A DNA stretch of 64,000 nucleotides from Proteiniborus ethanoligenes (GCF_900107485.1 NZ_FNQE01000003.1:1-64000); one strand, 5' to 3'. Positions 33,400 to 43,733 are shown, numbered from the stretch's first letter. A program made the numbers and translations. Notes: generated by a model not told the origin, from the sequence alone.

Positions 33400-36300
33400 T
33401 TATAGCATAGCTGCTATTATGTCACTAATAGTATTTACAAAGTTATAGCTATTATAGTCAAATTCTTTTTCTTTAATAGGAACAGTTATTTTAAGTACTC
33501 CTTTAATCTCACCATTGTTTATAAGTGGAACTGCTATAATTGATAACCAATTAGGCTTTCCAGTAACTAAATCTATTCCTCTTATATCCTCCCAATCAAT
33601 AAAGAATTTACCTATTTGTTCATTTATTATTTCATATATTACCTTATCGTTACATTCAGGATTCTCAGCCCATATATCCAAAAACCTCTGTCGACCATAA
33701 ATGTTTTGGATATTTTGGTCTTTATCCACTATAATAAGTGTTCCTTTTTCTGCTTCTAATATTTCTATTAGTCTTCCAAGTATTCTAAATATTTTATCTT
33801 CTTTTGATGATTTTTCTCTCATTAATTCTATTATTTCTACTAACACAAGTCCTATTCTTTGATCGTGAACAGTATTCCCTGTAATGATTCCTGCTAATTT
33901 ATCTAGCCTTTTATTAGATTTTCCTATATCATCACTCCAAATGATGCTCTTATTTCTACCAAGTTCTTTTGCATTATACAATGCCTGGTCTGCCTTTTCA
34001 ATAAGCTCATCTGGGGTCTGACCGTGATCAGGAAAAGATGATATGCCTAGGCTTATTGTAATAGGATAATCTTCATTTATCATTACTGTTTTTTCTACTG
34101 ATTTTCTTATTTTTTCTGCAATTTTTTTACCCTGATCCTTGTTAGTATTCGGTAATATAATAATGAATTCTTCTCCACCATATCTACCTACCATATCAGT
34201 TTTTCTTATATTTTTCAAAATTATATTCCCTATACGATTTAATATTTCATCCCCCATTCTATGTCCAAAAGTATCATTTACATTTTTAAATTTATCTAAA
34301 TCTAGCATAATAACTGAAAATTCAGTTCCACTTCTTCTTGCTAATAGGATAAAGTCTTTAAAAATACTATCAAAATACTTTCTAGTATAAGCACCAGTCA
34401 TTTTATCTATTGATGAGATTATTTTAAGGATATAATTATCAATATTAATAGAAATAAGATGAGAAAGGGCATCAATAATTTTAAGTCTTTTGTTATCAAA
34501 TTTATTAAATAGCTTATCAGTATCTAAATACAAATATCCAATAATATCTTCATTGTTAATATGAGTGTACGATTTACGTCTTTCAGCTACCTCTTCTATA
34601 TGATCTGATGCTTGTAGCTTGAATATAGGCATACATATAATGGCTTTTATGTTATCATCAGCATATTGTAATTGTTCCTGTTCTTCATAGTCAAAGGATT
34701 TATTAATAAGAATTCCTCTGTTTTTTTTCTTTACCTCGGACAAAATCCGTTCTTCTTCAGGTATAATATCATCTTCTGATGTTGACGCTACAGTAACTAG
34801 CTCTCCAGATTCATAATCATGAACACAAATTATCCCTCTATTTGCATAGGTCTTGTCCACTGCATACTTAAGTATCATATTTAAATTATGATTATAATTG
34901 TTGCTTAGTTGCAGTATTAGTTCTTCAAAGCTATAAACACCCTTTAAGGAAGGATCTGAGTCTTCTTTTATGTCGAAATTAAAAATATTTTCATTAAATA
35001 ATTCTACAATTTTTTTGATGTTAAAGTAATCTTCTAGTTCCATAGCCTCAGTGAATTCAATAGTATTAATATTTAATGCATTATCACCCTTTATGACTAA
35101 AACTATTTTATTTAGCTTTGATATAATTTCTGAAGCCATGTTCTTTTTAACAAAATTCACTTGCAACTTCTTATTAGGTATCTTTCTTGTTAGTCTATAT
35201 AGCAAATCTAATGCAGTTAAATAATAATTAGCTGATTTGTAATATTGTTTATTCTCAAAACAAATATCGCCAAGCTCAACATAATTGGATAACTCAACTC
35301 TATAATGTCCTGAGTTTTTTACCCTTTTAGATACATTAGTTAACTGTTCATAATTCTTGTTGAGTTTTCCTATTGTCATATCTCTCAATATGTCCAGATA
35401 TTTTGTAGTATACTTTCCTATCAGTTTATCGTCCTCTAAAAGCAAGTCTTCCGCTAATTTAGCATTATCATATATCATCAATGTGTTTGCAAGCGTTAAT
35501 AAAGCCCTTCTTCTTTCCCCACAGTAACCACTTAGTCTATATAGTTCTCTTACGTTCTCTATATTTTCTTCTGTTGCATTACGTTCTTCACAATATTCTA
35601 ACAAAACTTTTTTTAAGTAAGAGTCTAATTTTAAAATATTTTCAAGCTGATTGCAGCTCTCTATTGTCTTATTAAAATATTCTAGTGCTTTATCACATAC
35701 TCCAAATGTAAAATAAAATTCACCTAAAAAATAATAATATCTTGAAATGTACTGTTCTTCAACAAAGCCTTCATCAAATGTTTTTTTCACTTTCTCATAA
35801 AGTTTATAGCATTTATCAAATTGACCAATGCGCAAATATATCAATCCTAGATTAATATAAGACAAAAATAGTAACCCTTCATCTTCAATATCCTTAGCAA
35901 TATTTTCTACCTTCTTTATATAATCTTTAGCCAGAGCATAATCGTTTGTTCTAAAATAAAGCTCTCCAATATTATTGAGAAAGTTTCCTTCTGTTTCTAG
36001 GGATTGATATTTTTTTGTAATCTCTAAGCCTTCTTTAAAGTAAGCCATTGCAAGATCTATGTCGTCGAAATATTCAGAATATATGGACCCAATATTGTTA
36101 AGCGCTCTAGTAGACTCTGCAAGGTCTCCTGATTTTTGAAGATACTGGTAGCTAGTTACGAAGTAATCTAGTGCTTGTTCTATCTGGTCTGTAAAGGCCT
36201 TTATTATGCCTTTATGGTTATATAAATAACCTGCATATAAATCGAAATCATGTTCCTTAGCCATATCTAGGTATTTATCAATATGTTCTAGTACTGTATC

Positions 36301-38784
36301 GTATTCTCCCTTAGATATATATATTTTATAAAGATTCCTTATGGATTCTAACAATTCTTCAGTATAATCATGATCTTGTGAAATCTTCTTTGCTTGGTCT
36401 GCATGCTTCTCTGCTAAATCCATATCATATCTTCTAAGAAAAACGGAAGATAATCCATTATTACAAATTGCTATATATTTATTTTCCTTAAGCTCTTCAG
36501 CTATTTTTAATCCTTCTTTATAGCAATTTATCGATTTCCCAGTCATACCATGAAGTAAATATAAGCTTCCTAAATTAGTTAATACTTCTAGCTTGTGTAT
36601 GTCTCTTCTGCCCTTCATAAGCTCATTAGCATTTTCCCACAGATGAATACATTGAATATTTCCTACTAAGCCTTTCATTTTCTTTGCATTCAATATTGTA
36701 TGCTTAATAGCCTTATCAAGCTGCTTAGACATATTATAGTGATAGATGAGCTCGTCTACATTGCCTCTATCCTGCTGGATATAAGTTTGTTCTAAAATTT
36801 CAGCAGCTTTTCTGTGAAGCTCTTGTTTCTCATCTTCTTTAATATCACTATAAATAAACATCTTAATTTGTCTATTATAGAAATCATAAGTATAACCCCA
36901 ATCCTCTACTCTCTCGTCTAGTATTTTCATTGAGGCCAGCTTATCAACTAATTGATCTGAATCTATACCATAATCCTCAGCCAATTTTCTAATAATAGTT
37001 TTAGATACGGAAGTATTAAATATTGAGATATATTTAGCTATATCATATAATTCCTTATCTAATAGCTTAATCTGCCTTTTTATAGCATCTCCAATATTAG
37101 ATGGTATGTATAAGCTTGCATAGTTTTTCGTTGGCACATCCCAGTTTCCTTTTTCATTAATGAAAAGCTCTCCTGTTGCTACAAGGTTTTTTATGGCTTC
37201 CTCAATGTACCCAGGATTACCTAAGGTTTCATTCATAACTCTTGTTGAAAAATTAATAGCTTTATAGCTTATTCCTAAAATACTTTTTATTAAATCTGAA
37301 GTTTCGTTTAGATTTAAACGAAACAGCCTATACTCATGAGCTTTCCTAGATTTTATCCATGTATTAATTGTGTCATTGAGGGCCTTTTTCTTTTCCAGCA
37401 TGTCCTTATGATATGAAGCAATTAATATTAACGGAACTTGTCTGCCGCTATTTATTAAATAATTTAACAAATTAATAGTTTCTATATCACTGTTATGAAG
37501 ATCATCTATCAATATATAGGTTGGATTATTCTTTATGTTATCAATTATGAAATTAGTAATTCTATCATATAGTCTAAGTCTTTCCCTTGTGCCACTAAGC
37601 ATTGATGAAGGTTTAATATCTCCTGACTCAGAAATTTCTGGAATTATTTTAACTAATTCACAGCCGTATTTTTCTATAAGATATGAATCACAGTCTTTTA
37701 TCATGCTCCTAAGTATTTTAATAATTCCGCTTAGCTCTTTTGCATTTGAATCTGTAATGGAAGTATAAAATACAGTTCTTCCTCTCATTCTCAGTCTATA
37801 TTCCAGCTCTTCCAATAGTCTAGTTTTGCCTATACCATCTTCTCCAGTAAATGATATTAGTTTTTTATCTAAATTATTATTTCCAATGTTCTTGTCAATA
37901 TCTAAAACAATATTGATTTCTCTATCTCTACCAACTATAGGATGATTGAAAATCAATTTGTTTCTACTTTCTTTTAATTTTAATCTATAGTCTTTTCCAA
38001 ATATTTTGTTAATTTCATTAACTATTTCAGTTGGCTCAACAAGCCTTAAGGATAAATCCTTGTTTACTAATCTAGATATTAAATCATCAATTAGGTCTTC
38101 TTGATTTTTATTAAGCTTTAAATGGCTTGCAGCTTTAAAAGCATGTCCAATTAAATTCGGTGCTTTCCCTATTAACATAGTTTTAAGTAACATCCCAATA
38201 GAATATATATCTGAGCTATTATTAGCATTATTATATCTAGCCTCTGGAGCCATATAGTCACTGTACTCATCATTATAAATATTTTTTCTTTCTCTTAGGA
38301 TTATCTCTGCAAAATCATTTAATTTAATTTTAAAATTGTCCCTATCATCTATAACAAATATGTTGTCTGGATTTATATACCTATAAGGATAGCCCCTAAA
38401 AGCTAAATAAGACACAACCTCTAATAGCTGCACAACAATAGATAGTATTTGTTCAATATTCAATCTTCCGATATAGCTAGTGAGTTTATTGCTATTAACA
38501 TAATCCATAGTATAAAAGTATTGTTTAACTATAGTTGGCTTGTTATCGATAGAATTTACAATATCAAAGCTATGATTCGATATAATTCCTTTATGTTTTA
38601 AGCTGCTAATTTCAATAAAAACATGGATAAATTCATCAATAAGGGTAGCATTTTTGTCTCCACTAAGCAGCTTTAACAGTAGCTCTTCGTTATTATTCCA
38701 TAGGTCGTGTACTGTAAAAATAGTACTATCATCGTAGACCTTGTATGTATCTTTTATTCTATATCTATTGTTAATAAGTTGCAT
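33400..38784 (-). CDS. Giant signalling protein: pseudokinase, AAA ATPase, TPR array, GAF, GGDEF, GAF
   Basis: The 1,794-residue protein starts with a Ser/Thr-kinase-like domain (about 5-255). In its catalytic loop the HRDxKPxN motif reads YRYINPDN, losing both the catalytic Asp and the Lys. The metal loop is DFA instead of DFG, while APE is kept (YMAPEAR); it is therefore a likely pseudokinase. An AAA/STAND-like ATPase follows, with GEDGIGKT (314-321) and ILIDDLHNSD. A TPR array spans about 640-1,190 and a GAF domain about 1,260-1,420. The GGDEF domain has GGEEF (1,536-1,540) and an RxxD inhibitory site (RKTD five residues before). A C-terminal GAF-like domain ends the protein. It should make cyclic di-GMP in response to signals. 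The ATG at 38,782-38,784 has a weak GGGGGTAGGG site; no nearby partner gene is seen. Confidence 0.85.
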   Translation of the reverse strand: MQLINNRYRIKDTYKVYDDSTIFTVHDLWNNNEELLLKLLSGDKNATLIDEFIHVFIEISSLKHKGIISNHSFDIVNSIDNKPTIVKQYFYTMDYVNSNKLTSYIGRLNIEQILSIVVQLLEVVSYLAFRGYPYRYINPDNIFVIDDRDNFKIKLNDFAEIILRERKNIYNDEYSDYMAPEARYNNANNSSDIYSIGMLLKTMLIGKAPNLIGHAFKAASHLKLNKNQEDLIDDLISRLVNKDLSLRLVEPTEIVNEINKIFGKDYRLKLKESRNKLIFNHPIVGRDREINIVLDIDKNIGNNNLDKKLISFTGEDGIGKTRLLEELEYRLRMRGRTVFYTSITDSNAKELSGIIKILRSMIKDCDSYLIEKYGCELVKIIPEISESGDIKPSSMLSGTRERLRLYDRITNFIIDNIKNNPTYILIDDLHNSDIETINLLNYLINSGRQVPLILIASYHKDMLEKKKALNDTINTWIKSRKAHEYRLFRLNLNETSDLIKSILGISYKAINFSTRVMNETLGNPGYIEEAIKNLVATGELFINEKGNWDVPTKNYASLYIPSNIGDAIKRQIKLLDKELYDIAKYISIFNTSVSKTIIRKLAEDYGIDSDQLVDKLASMKILDERVEDWGYTYDFYNRQIKMFIYSDIKEDEKQELHRKAAEILEQTYIQQDRGNVDELIYHYNMSKQLDKAIKHTILNAKKMKGLVGNIQCIHLWENANELMKGRRDIHKLEVLTNLGSLYLLHGMTGKSINCYKEGLKIAEELKENKYIAICNNGLSSVFLRRYDMDLAEKHADQAKKISQDHDYTEELLESIRNLYKIYISKGEYDTVLEHIDKYLDMAKEHDFDLYAGYLYNHKGIIKAFTDQIEQALDYFVTSYQYLQKSGDLAESTRALNNIGSIYSEYFDDIDLAMAYFKEGLEITKKYQSLETEGNFLNNIGELYFRTNDYALAKDYIKKVENIAKDIEDEGLLFLSYINLGLIYLRIGQFDKCYKLYEKVKKTFDEGFVEEQYISRYYYFLGEFYFTFGVCDKALEYFNKTIESCNQLENILKLDSYLKKVLLEYCEERNATEENIENVRELYRLSGYCGERRRALLTLANTLMIYDNAKLAEDLLLEDDKLIGKYTTKYLDILRDMTIGKLNKNYEQLTNVSKRVKNSGHYRVELSNYVELGDICFENKQYYKSANYYLTALDLLYRLTRKIPNKKLQVNFVKKNMASEIISKLNKIVLVIKGDNALNINTIEFTEAMELEDYFNIKKIVELFNENIFNFDIKEDSDPSLKGVYSFEELILQLSNNYNHNLNMILKYAVDKTYANRGIICVHDYESGELVTVASTSEDDIIPEEERILSEVKKKNRGILINKSFDYEEQEQLQYADDNIKAIICMPIFKLQASDHIEEVAERRKSYTHINNEDIIGYLYLDTDKLFNKFDNKRLKIIDALSHLISINIDNYILKIISSIDKMTGAYTRKYFDSIFKDFILLARRSGTEFSVIMLDLDKFKNVNDTFGHRMGDEILNRIGNIILKNIRKTDMVGRYGGEEFIIILPNTNKDQGKKIAEKIRKSVEKTVMINEDYPITISLGISSFPDHGQTPDELIEKADQALYNAKELGRNKSIIWSDDIGKSNKRLDKLAGIITGNTVHDQRIGLVLVEIIELMREKSSKEDKIFRILGRLIEILEAEKGTLIIVDKDQNIQNIYGRQRFLDIWAENPECNDKVIYEIINEQIGKFFIDWEDIRGIDLVTGKPNWLSIIAVPLINNGEIKGVLKITVPIKEKEFDYNSYNFVNTISDIIAAML

Positions 38785-38976
38785 TTCCCTACCCCCAGAG
38801 TACAAACTACCTTAATTACCAATTTATATTCTACTTTCCACAAATAAATGTCACATCCATGATATTATAACATATATATAAAGTTTTTTTAACAATTTAA
38901 ATTATTTTTTTGATTTTTATAGACTTTTTAAATTATCTATATTTTATTTTACACATACATGAAAAGGCTAAGAGAT

Positions 38977-39022
38977 AAATAAGCGTTCAGATAACCCAAC
39001 AACCCAACCTGAACGCTTATTT
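38977..39022 (-). terminator. Terminator of the MarR-MATE operon
   Basis: AAATAAGCGTTCAG (38,977-38,990) pairs with CTGAACGCTTATTT (39,009-39,022), a 14-bp perfect stem. It lies about 35 bases beyond the MATE stop on the minus strand and could also serve the opposite strand. Confidence 0.8.
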
Positions 39023-39057
39023 CTTGCACAGTATGAAATTCAAACTAGTATTTTATT

Positions 39058-40479
39058 CTATACATTAACATATTTCCATTTTCCACCTTTAAATATAAAG
39101 AAATACAATGTACCTCTCACTATTAAATCTAAGCTCATAGCAATCCAGGCCCCTATCAATCCCCAATTAAGAACTATTGCAAAAAGATAAGCAAAAACTA
39201 GTCTAACCCCCCAAATTCCAGTAAGAGTTATTACTAAAACTCTCCTAGTGTCTCCTGCACCTCGTAGAGCACCAGAAAAGCCCATGACTGCTGCTAAGAA
39301 TGGTTGAGATATGGCTACGATTCTTAGACATATTCTAGCAATACTAAGTATTTCCTTATCTTTAGTGAAAATCATGAGAAAATAATCAGGCCATATAAAG
39401 AAAAATACTCCAACAATGGCCATTAAAATAGCTCCCATCTTAACAGCTATAAAACCACTTTTTTCTGCTAATTTAGGTTTTTCTGCTCCTAAGTATTGTC
39501 CTACTAATGTGGTTGCAGCAAGGGCAAATCCAAATCCAGCATTAAAGGATAAGGATTCAGCAGTCATAGTTATTCTATGAGCAGCAAAGGTTACAGTACC
39601 TAATGATGATACTATTCTACTAAACAATAGTTGTCCAAACCTCATAAGAAACTGCTCTATAGCTGCAGGAATACCTATGTTGAATATCCTTCTTATAATA
39701 TCTACATTTAATTTAAGCTTTTCTTTAAAATCTATTTTAACAAATCTACTTCCTTTTATTAGAATCACTACTATTATAACAAAGCCTACAAATCTTGAAA
39801 ATGTAGTAGCTATACCAGCACCGTCGACTCCCCATCCTGCTCCTGGTGCAAAAAAAGATATGCTTTTATCTATAAAAGGTATGTTTATATTCACTGTTCT
39901 ACTTTCATAAATTAGAAAAAAGTTTCCTACAATGTTTACAATGTTTGAAATACCATTTATATACATGGGAGTCTTAGTATCTCCACCACCTCTTAATACG
40001 CCATTCATTATCATAGTTATAATCATGAAGGGCAGGCCCCAAACATTGATTTTGAAATATGAAGCAGATATAGGAATAACATCAGGTTCTGCTCCCATAA
40101 GCTTTACAATTGGAGTAGCAAGCAATAAGCCTAAAATCATAAATACGGCAGACATTATTACACTCAATATTAGAGATTGTCTGGCTACCTCATTAGCTTC
40201 ACTTTGTTTTGAGGCACCAATAGCTCTTGCTACTAGAGCTGTTGTACCTACACTTATGGCAGCAAAAAAAGACATTGCTGTCATCATAGGCATATCACTT
40301 AACCCTACTGCTGCAATTGCACCAGCTCCTAAGCTTCCTACCATTGCCATATCGGCAAAGCCTAAAAGTGTTTGCATTAGCATTTCTCCTATTGCAGGTA
40401 AAGCAAGCTTTAAAGTGTTTTTTTCTAAATTGGTCTCAGGTAATCCCTTGTTTTTTATATCTAATGCTTCTTCAGACAT
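39058..40479 (-). CDS. MATE-family multidrug efflux transporter
   Basis: The 473-residue protein has about 12 membrane helices in two six-helix halves. Conserved MATE features include the start KLALPAIGEMLMQTLLGFADMAM, GLPFMIITMIMNGVLRGGGDT and the matching GFSGALRGAGDTR in the second half. These carriers export cationic drugs in exchange for sodium or protons. The ATG at 40,477-40,479 was taken because GGAGG lies 11 bases ahead; a TTG two codons earlier is an alternative. It follows the marR gene with a 6-base gap, so MarR probably controls it. Confidence 0.9.
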   Translation of the reverse strand: MSEEALDIKNKGLPETNLEKNTLKLALPAIGEMLMQTLLGFADMAMVGSLGAGAIAAVGLSDMPMMTAMSFFAAISVGTTALVARAIGASKQSEANEVARQSLILSVIMSAVFMILGLLLATPIVKLMGAEPDVIPISASYFKINVWGLPFMIITMIMNGVLRGGGDTKTPMYINGISNIVNIVGNFFLIYESRTVNINIPFIDKSISFFAPGAGWGVDGAGIATTFSRFVGFVIIVVILIKGSRFVKIDFKEKLKLNVDIIRRIFNIGIPAAIEQFLMRFGQLLFSRIVSSLGTVTFAAHRITMTAESLSFNAGFGFALAATTLVGQYLGAEKPKLAEKSGFIAVKMGAILMAIVGVFFFIWPDYFLMIFTKDKEILSIARICLRIVAISQPFLAAVMGFSGALRGAGDTRRVLVITLTGIWGVRLVFAYLFAIVLNWGLIGAWIAMSLDLIVRGTLYFFIFKGGKWKYVNV

Positions 40480-40485
40480 ATGCAA

Positions 40486-40944
40486 TCAATCCTCCTTGAC
40501 GCTTTCCTCAATCATTACGTTATATAAGTGTTTGAGACCTTTAAGTAAAAGCTCTTTTTCATTTTCACTTAAGTCTGTTAATTTCTCAGATAAATATTCT
40601 CTTCTCTTTTTTAATACTTGCTTAACAATTTCATTCCCCTTTGGCTGAACCTTTAATCTAACTACTCTTTTATCCTGCTCATCCTTTTCTCTAAGGACTA
40701 GCTCATTTTTCTCCATTCTATCTATTAAATCTGTTATTGTGCTACAGGCTAAAGACATCCTTTGGCTTAGCTCTCCTATTGTAAGCTGTTGATTATTTAC
40801 TATATGCTGAAGAGCAATAAACTGAGGATCCGTTATATTCATATGGCTCAATATTTCTCTACCTTTTTTTCTTATTATCCAATCTGTTTTTCTTAAGTAC
40901 TTTTCTATTAATTCTACGTTAGTTTCTACTCCATCCTTATGCAC
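40486..40944 (-). CDS. MarR-family transcriptional regulator
   Basis: The 152-residue protein begins MHKDGVETNVELIEKYLRKT and has the winged HTH (LTIGELSQRMSLACSTITDL, then wing NELVLREKDEQDKRVVRLKV with the D-x-R-x-x-x-V/L signature). MarR proteins repress adjacent efflux genes and are released by small ligands. The start is GTG at 40,942-40,944 behind GGAGGTGGAGAG. It is the first gene of the operon with the MATE pump. A promoter candidate lies just upstream. Confidence 0.9.
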   Translation of the reverse strand: MHKDGVETNVELIEKYLRKTDWIIRKKGREILSHMNITDPQFIALQHIVNNQQLTIGELSQRMSLACSTITDLIDRMEKNELVLREKDEQDKRVVRLKVQPKGNEIVKQVLKKRREYLSEKLTDLSENEKELLLKGLKHLYNVMIEESVKED

Positions 40945-40979
40945 CTCTCCACCTCCAAATATATTTCGTCTCACTAAAT

Positions 40980-41008
40980 ATATTAACCTATCCTAAATAT
41001 CTAGTCAA
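40980..41008 (-). promoter_or_regulatory. Promoter of the MarR-MATE operon
   Basis: On the minus strand TTGACT (41,003-41,008) and TAATAT (40,980-40,985) are spaced by 17 bases, 36 bases before the GTG start. The rest of the region to 41,295 is AT-rich with no gene seen. Confidence 0.65.
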
Positions 41009-41295
41009 TCTTTTCACTTTGAAAAAGTTATTATTTATTGTTAAATAAAAATTACTTTAATTCATTTTTACTGGTAATTCTATGTTTATTTATTATATTT
41101 TAAAATCTACATACGAATAAAAGCTTTATTATATGAAGTATATAGTTATTTTTTAAAAATACTATGCTAATCAATAATAAAGATTTAAAAAATAAAAGAG
41201 GATTTAGAAATTATTACTAGAATATATATTATTTAATGATAAAATAAGAATTAGTTTAATTATTGAAAGTTTATTTTTTTGAAAGGGGGGCAAAA

Positions 41296-42246
41296 GTGAA
41301 AACAGTACATATAAAAAGCAAACCACAAAAATCTATTTCCTTGCTCATAGTTCCCCATTCTAAGGAAATAAGTCAAATAAATATAGCCACCTGGATTCCA
41401 AAGTTTTTTTTAGGCTTAATCCTTGTAGTTTTATTGACTTCTGGCTACCTAACTTATGATTTATATTCTTCCCATAACAGACTAAAAGAAAGCTACGATG
41501 AAAAGGCTCATATACTTAAGGACCTAGAAGAACTAAATGAACAGCAAAAACGTGAAATCGAAAATTTAAGACTTAAATCAGCAGAAGTACAGGAAAAGCT
41601 TGACTCCATAGCTCAGTTACAGGAAACTGTAAGAAATCTTGTAGGTCTTGAAAAAACTTCGGAAGAGTCTACAAACAATGATGCAAGTCCGTCAAGAGGT
41701 GGACCAGCTCTTAGGAGAAGTAGTGTTATGGATTATGAAGATATTGATTTAAATACAAAGATGAAAGAGTTATCATCTCAATTAGATCAAAGTTCTTTAG
41801 AGCTTAGCACACTTATTGATGATGTTGAAAAAAGACTTAAATATTTAGATGCTAAGCCTAATCTTATGCCTACTAGTGGCCGAATTACTTCTGGATTTGG
41901 TAATAGAAAAAATCCATTTGGTAGAGGTACAGAGTTCCATAACGGTATAGACATTGCTAATAGCTCAGGAACTAAAATAAAAGCAGCTGGTAGTGGCGTA
42001 GTAACTTTTGCTGGTTACAGTAGTGGTTATGGTAGATATATAATAATAAGCCACGGGTATGGATACCAATCAATATATGGACATAACAGAAAGCTTTTAG
42101 TTAAAGTTGGAGACAAGGTAGAAAAAGGGCAAATAATAAGTGAAATGGGGAGTACTGGTAGAAGCACAGGTACGCATCTGCACTTTGAAGTCAGACTAAA
42201 TGGTAAGCCTGTAAATCCTATGAATGTTATAAATAATATGGATTAG
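41296..42246 (+). CDS. M23-family peptidoglycan endopeptidase, membrane anchored
   Basis: The 316-residue protein has one N-terminal membrane helix (about 37-57, FFLGLILVVLLTSGYLTYDL), then a periplasmic coiled coil (58-125) and a C-terminal LytM/M23 domain. That domain carries FHNGIDIAN with the first metal-ligand His, and HLHFEVR with the metal and catalytic His. It should cut peptide crosslinks in the cell wall. GTG at 41,296 is five bases after GGGGGG; an earlier in-frame ATG is not supported. The bactofilin gene follows 24 bases later. Such M23-bactofilin pairs control cell shape in several bacteria. Confidence 0.9.
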   Translation: MKTVHIKSKPQKSISLLIVPHSKEISQINIATWIPKFFLGLILVVLLTSGYLTYDLYSSHNRLKESYDEKAHILKDLEELNEQQKREIENLRLKSAEVQEKLDSIAQLQETVRNLVGLEKTSEESTNNDASPSRGGPALRRSSVMDYEDIDLNTKMKELSSQLDQSSLELSTLIDDVEKRLKYLDAKPNLMPTSGRITSGFGNRKNPFGRGTEFHNGIDIANSSGTKIKAAGSGVVTFAGYSSGYGRYIIISHGYGYQSIYGHNRKLLVKVGDKVEKGQIISEMGSTGRSTGTHLHFEVRLNGKPVNPMNVINNMD

Positions 42247-42270
42247 CTATATTTTTTTGGGGGGATACTA

Positions 42271-42675
42271 ATGTTTAAAAAAAATGAAGATACTATTGGG
42301 AAAATAGATACCTTAATTGGAAGCAATACAAAATTTAGTGGTAAAATTGAAGCTAAGGGAGCTATAAGAATAGATGGAGAATTAGATGGTGATGTTATAG
42401 TAGAAGGAAACGTAACTATAGGACCAGAAGGTAAAATAATTGGAAATATTACATGCAGTAGCATTTACATATCTGGAACTGTAAAGGGTAATATCCATTG
42501 TAGGGAACAGCTTAGATTAGGTAATACAGCAAAGCTAATAGGAGATGCTGAAGTAAAAACATTAATTGTAGATGAAAATGCAATATTTGATGGGAAATGC
42601 AAAATGGAAGGTACTAGTGATACCACTATGAATGATAGAGATACAAAAAAAGAAAATAAAAAGCATAATTCATAA
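42271..42675 (+). CDS. Bactofilin family cytoskeletal protein
   Basis: The 134-residue protein has a disordered start (MFKKNEDTIGKIDTLIG) and a right-handed beta-helix core with repeating Gly/Ile/Val rungs (KIEAKGAIRIDGELDGDVIV onwards to about 110), then a charged tail. Bactofilins polymerise without nucleotide into filaments bound to the membrane and recruit cell-wall enzymes. The ATG has a GGGGGG site nine bases ahead. It is coupled to the M23 gene and ends at a bidirectional terminator. Confidence 0.9.
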   Translation: MFKKNEDTIGKIDTLIGSNTKFSGKIEAKGAIRIDGELDGDVIVEGNVTIGPEGKIIGNITCSSIYISGTVKGNIHCREQLRLGNTAKLIGDAEVKTLIVDENAIFDGKCKMEGTSDTTMNDRDTKKENKKHNS

Positions 42676-42696
42676 AAGGAGCCTAAGGCTCCTTTT
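42674..42696. terminator. Bidirectional terminator between bactofilin and lipid kinase genes
   Basis: AAAAGGAGCC (42,674-42,683) pairs with GGCTCCTTTT (42,687-42,696) with a 3-base loop. It lies between convergent stop codons. Confidence 0.85.
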
Positions 42697-42702
42697 AATT
42701 TT

Positions 42703-43587
42703 TTAGCAAAATATTTTAAAACTTCTAGGGACTACTTCAAAAGTTGCAGGAAGAGTTCCACCATATTCGCCATCAATATCTACCTGAACCTTTTCATTAG
42801 ATTCAATAGTAATTTTTCTAGTCTTAAAGTACTCAACGTTTGGATGATTGACGTGTTCACCTGTCAATATGTTTATAAAAATTGATACTATATCCTGTAT
42901 TTCTGATTTTCTTATTATAATACAATCTAAAAGTCCATCCTCTACCTGTGCTTTAGGTGCAAGCATTTTAAAGCCACCTATTGAAGAGCTATTAGAAACT
43001 AAAAACAAAAATATCTCTTCCTCTGAAGTATATTCTTCACTACTTATCTTAACATTTATTCCATTAAACATTTGCTTAGGAATTTCCTTGAGCCCTTCCA
43101 AATAATAAGCCATTCTTCCTAAAGCATTTTTACTTTCAGTAGGAACCTGATGAGCTACATTAGTTAAGAATCCACCTGCGGCTACATTTACAAAATATTT
43201 GTCCTCCCATTTCCCTAGGTCTACATCGATAGTATTCTCATCCATTATCATATCACAAAATTCCTTCGAACCTTTTGGAAGTCCCATATAATTTGCAAAG
43301 TCATTTACAGTACCAGCAGCTAAGATAGCAACTGGAATTTTCCTCCCTCCAATAATGATGCCCGTTGCAACCTCATTTACAGTTCCATCTCCACCACAAG
43401 CTACTATAATATCCCAATCTTCCTTACAGCATCTTATGGCTTCTTGCATAGCGTCATTTTTTTCTTTAGTTGCAAACTTGCCAACTATATATCCATTATC
43501 TAAAAGTATCTTGCATATTTCATCTATTCTTCTCTGAATAACTTGCCTACCGGAAGAAGGATTATAAATAACCTTCACCTTTTTCAA
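42703..43587 (-). CDS. Diacylglycerol/lipid kinase (YegS/DgkB family)
   Basis: The 294-residue protein begins MKKVKVIYNPSSGRQVIQRR and has the NAD-kinase-like ATP-binding GGDGTVNEVATGI and the DAG kinase signature AAGTVNDFANYMGLP. These enzymes phosphorylate diacylglycerol to return it to phospholipid synthesis, important for lipoteichoic acid turnover. The start is TTG at 43,585-43,587 behind AAGGTGAG. It is monocistronic. Confidence 0.9.
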   Translation of the reverse strand: MKKVKVIYNPSSGRQVIQRRIDEICKILLDNGYIVGKFATKEKNDAMQEAIRCCKEDWDIIVACGGDGTVNEVATGIIIGGRKIPVAILAAGTVNDFANYMGLPKGSKEFCDMIMDENTIDVDLGKWEDKYFVNVAAGGFLTNVAHQVPTESKNALGRMAYYLEGLKEIPKQMFNGINVKISSEEYTSEEEIFLFLVSNSSSIGGFKMLAPKAQVEDGLLDCIIIRKSEIQDIVSIFINILTGEHVNHPNVEYFKTRKITIESNEKVQVDIDGEYGGTLPATFEVVPRSFKIFC

Positions 43588-43699
43588 TAAACTCACCTTC
43601 CCTATATGCAATAATTATAGCCTATTATTCAATGACTAAATCTATCTATATTACAGATATAATAATATATTATTTGCATTTTATCAATCAGTTTATAGC

Positions 43700-43720
43700 A
43701 GAAGGATAGAGTCTCCTTCT
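43700..43720 (-). terminator. Terminator of the GDPD-MFS operon
   Basis: AGAAGGA (43,700-43,706) pairs with TCCTTCT (43,714-43,720), about 14 bases past the MFS stop. Confidence 0.6.
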
Positions 43721-43733
43721 TAATATATCTATT

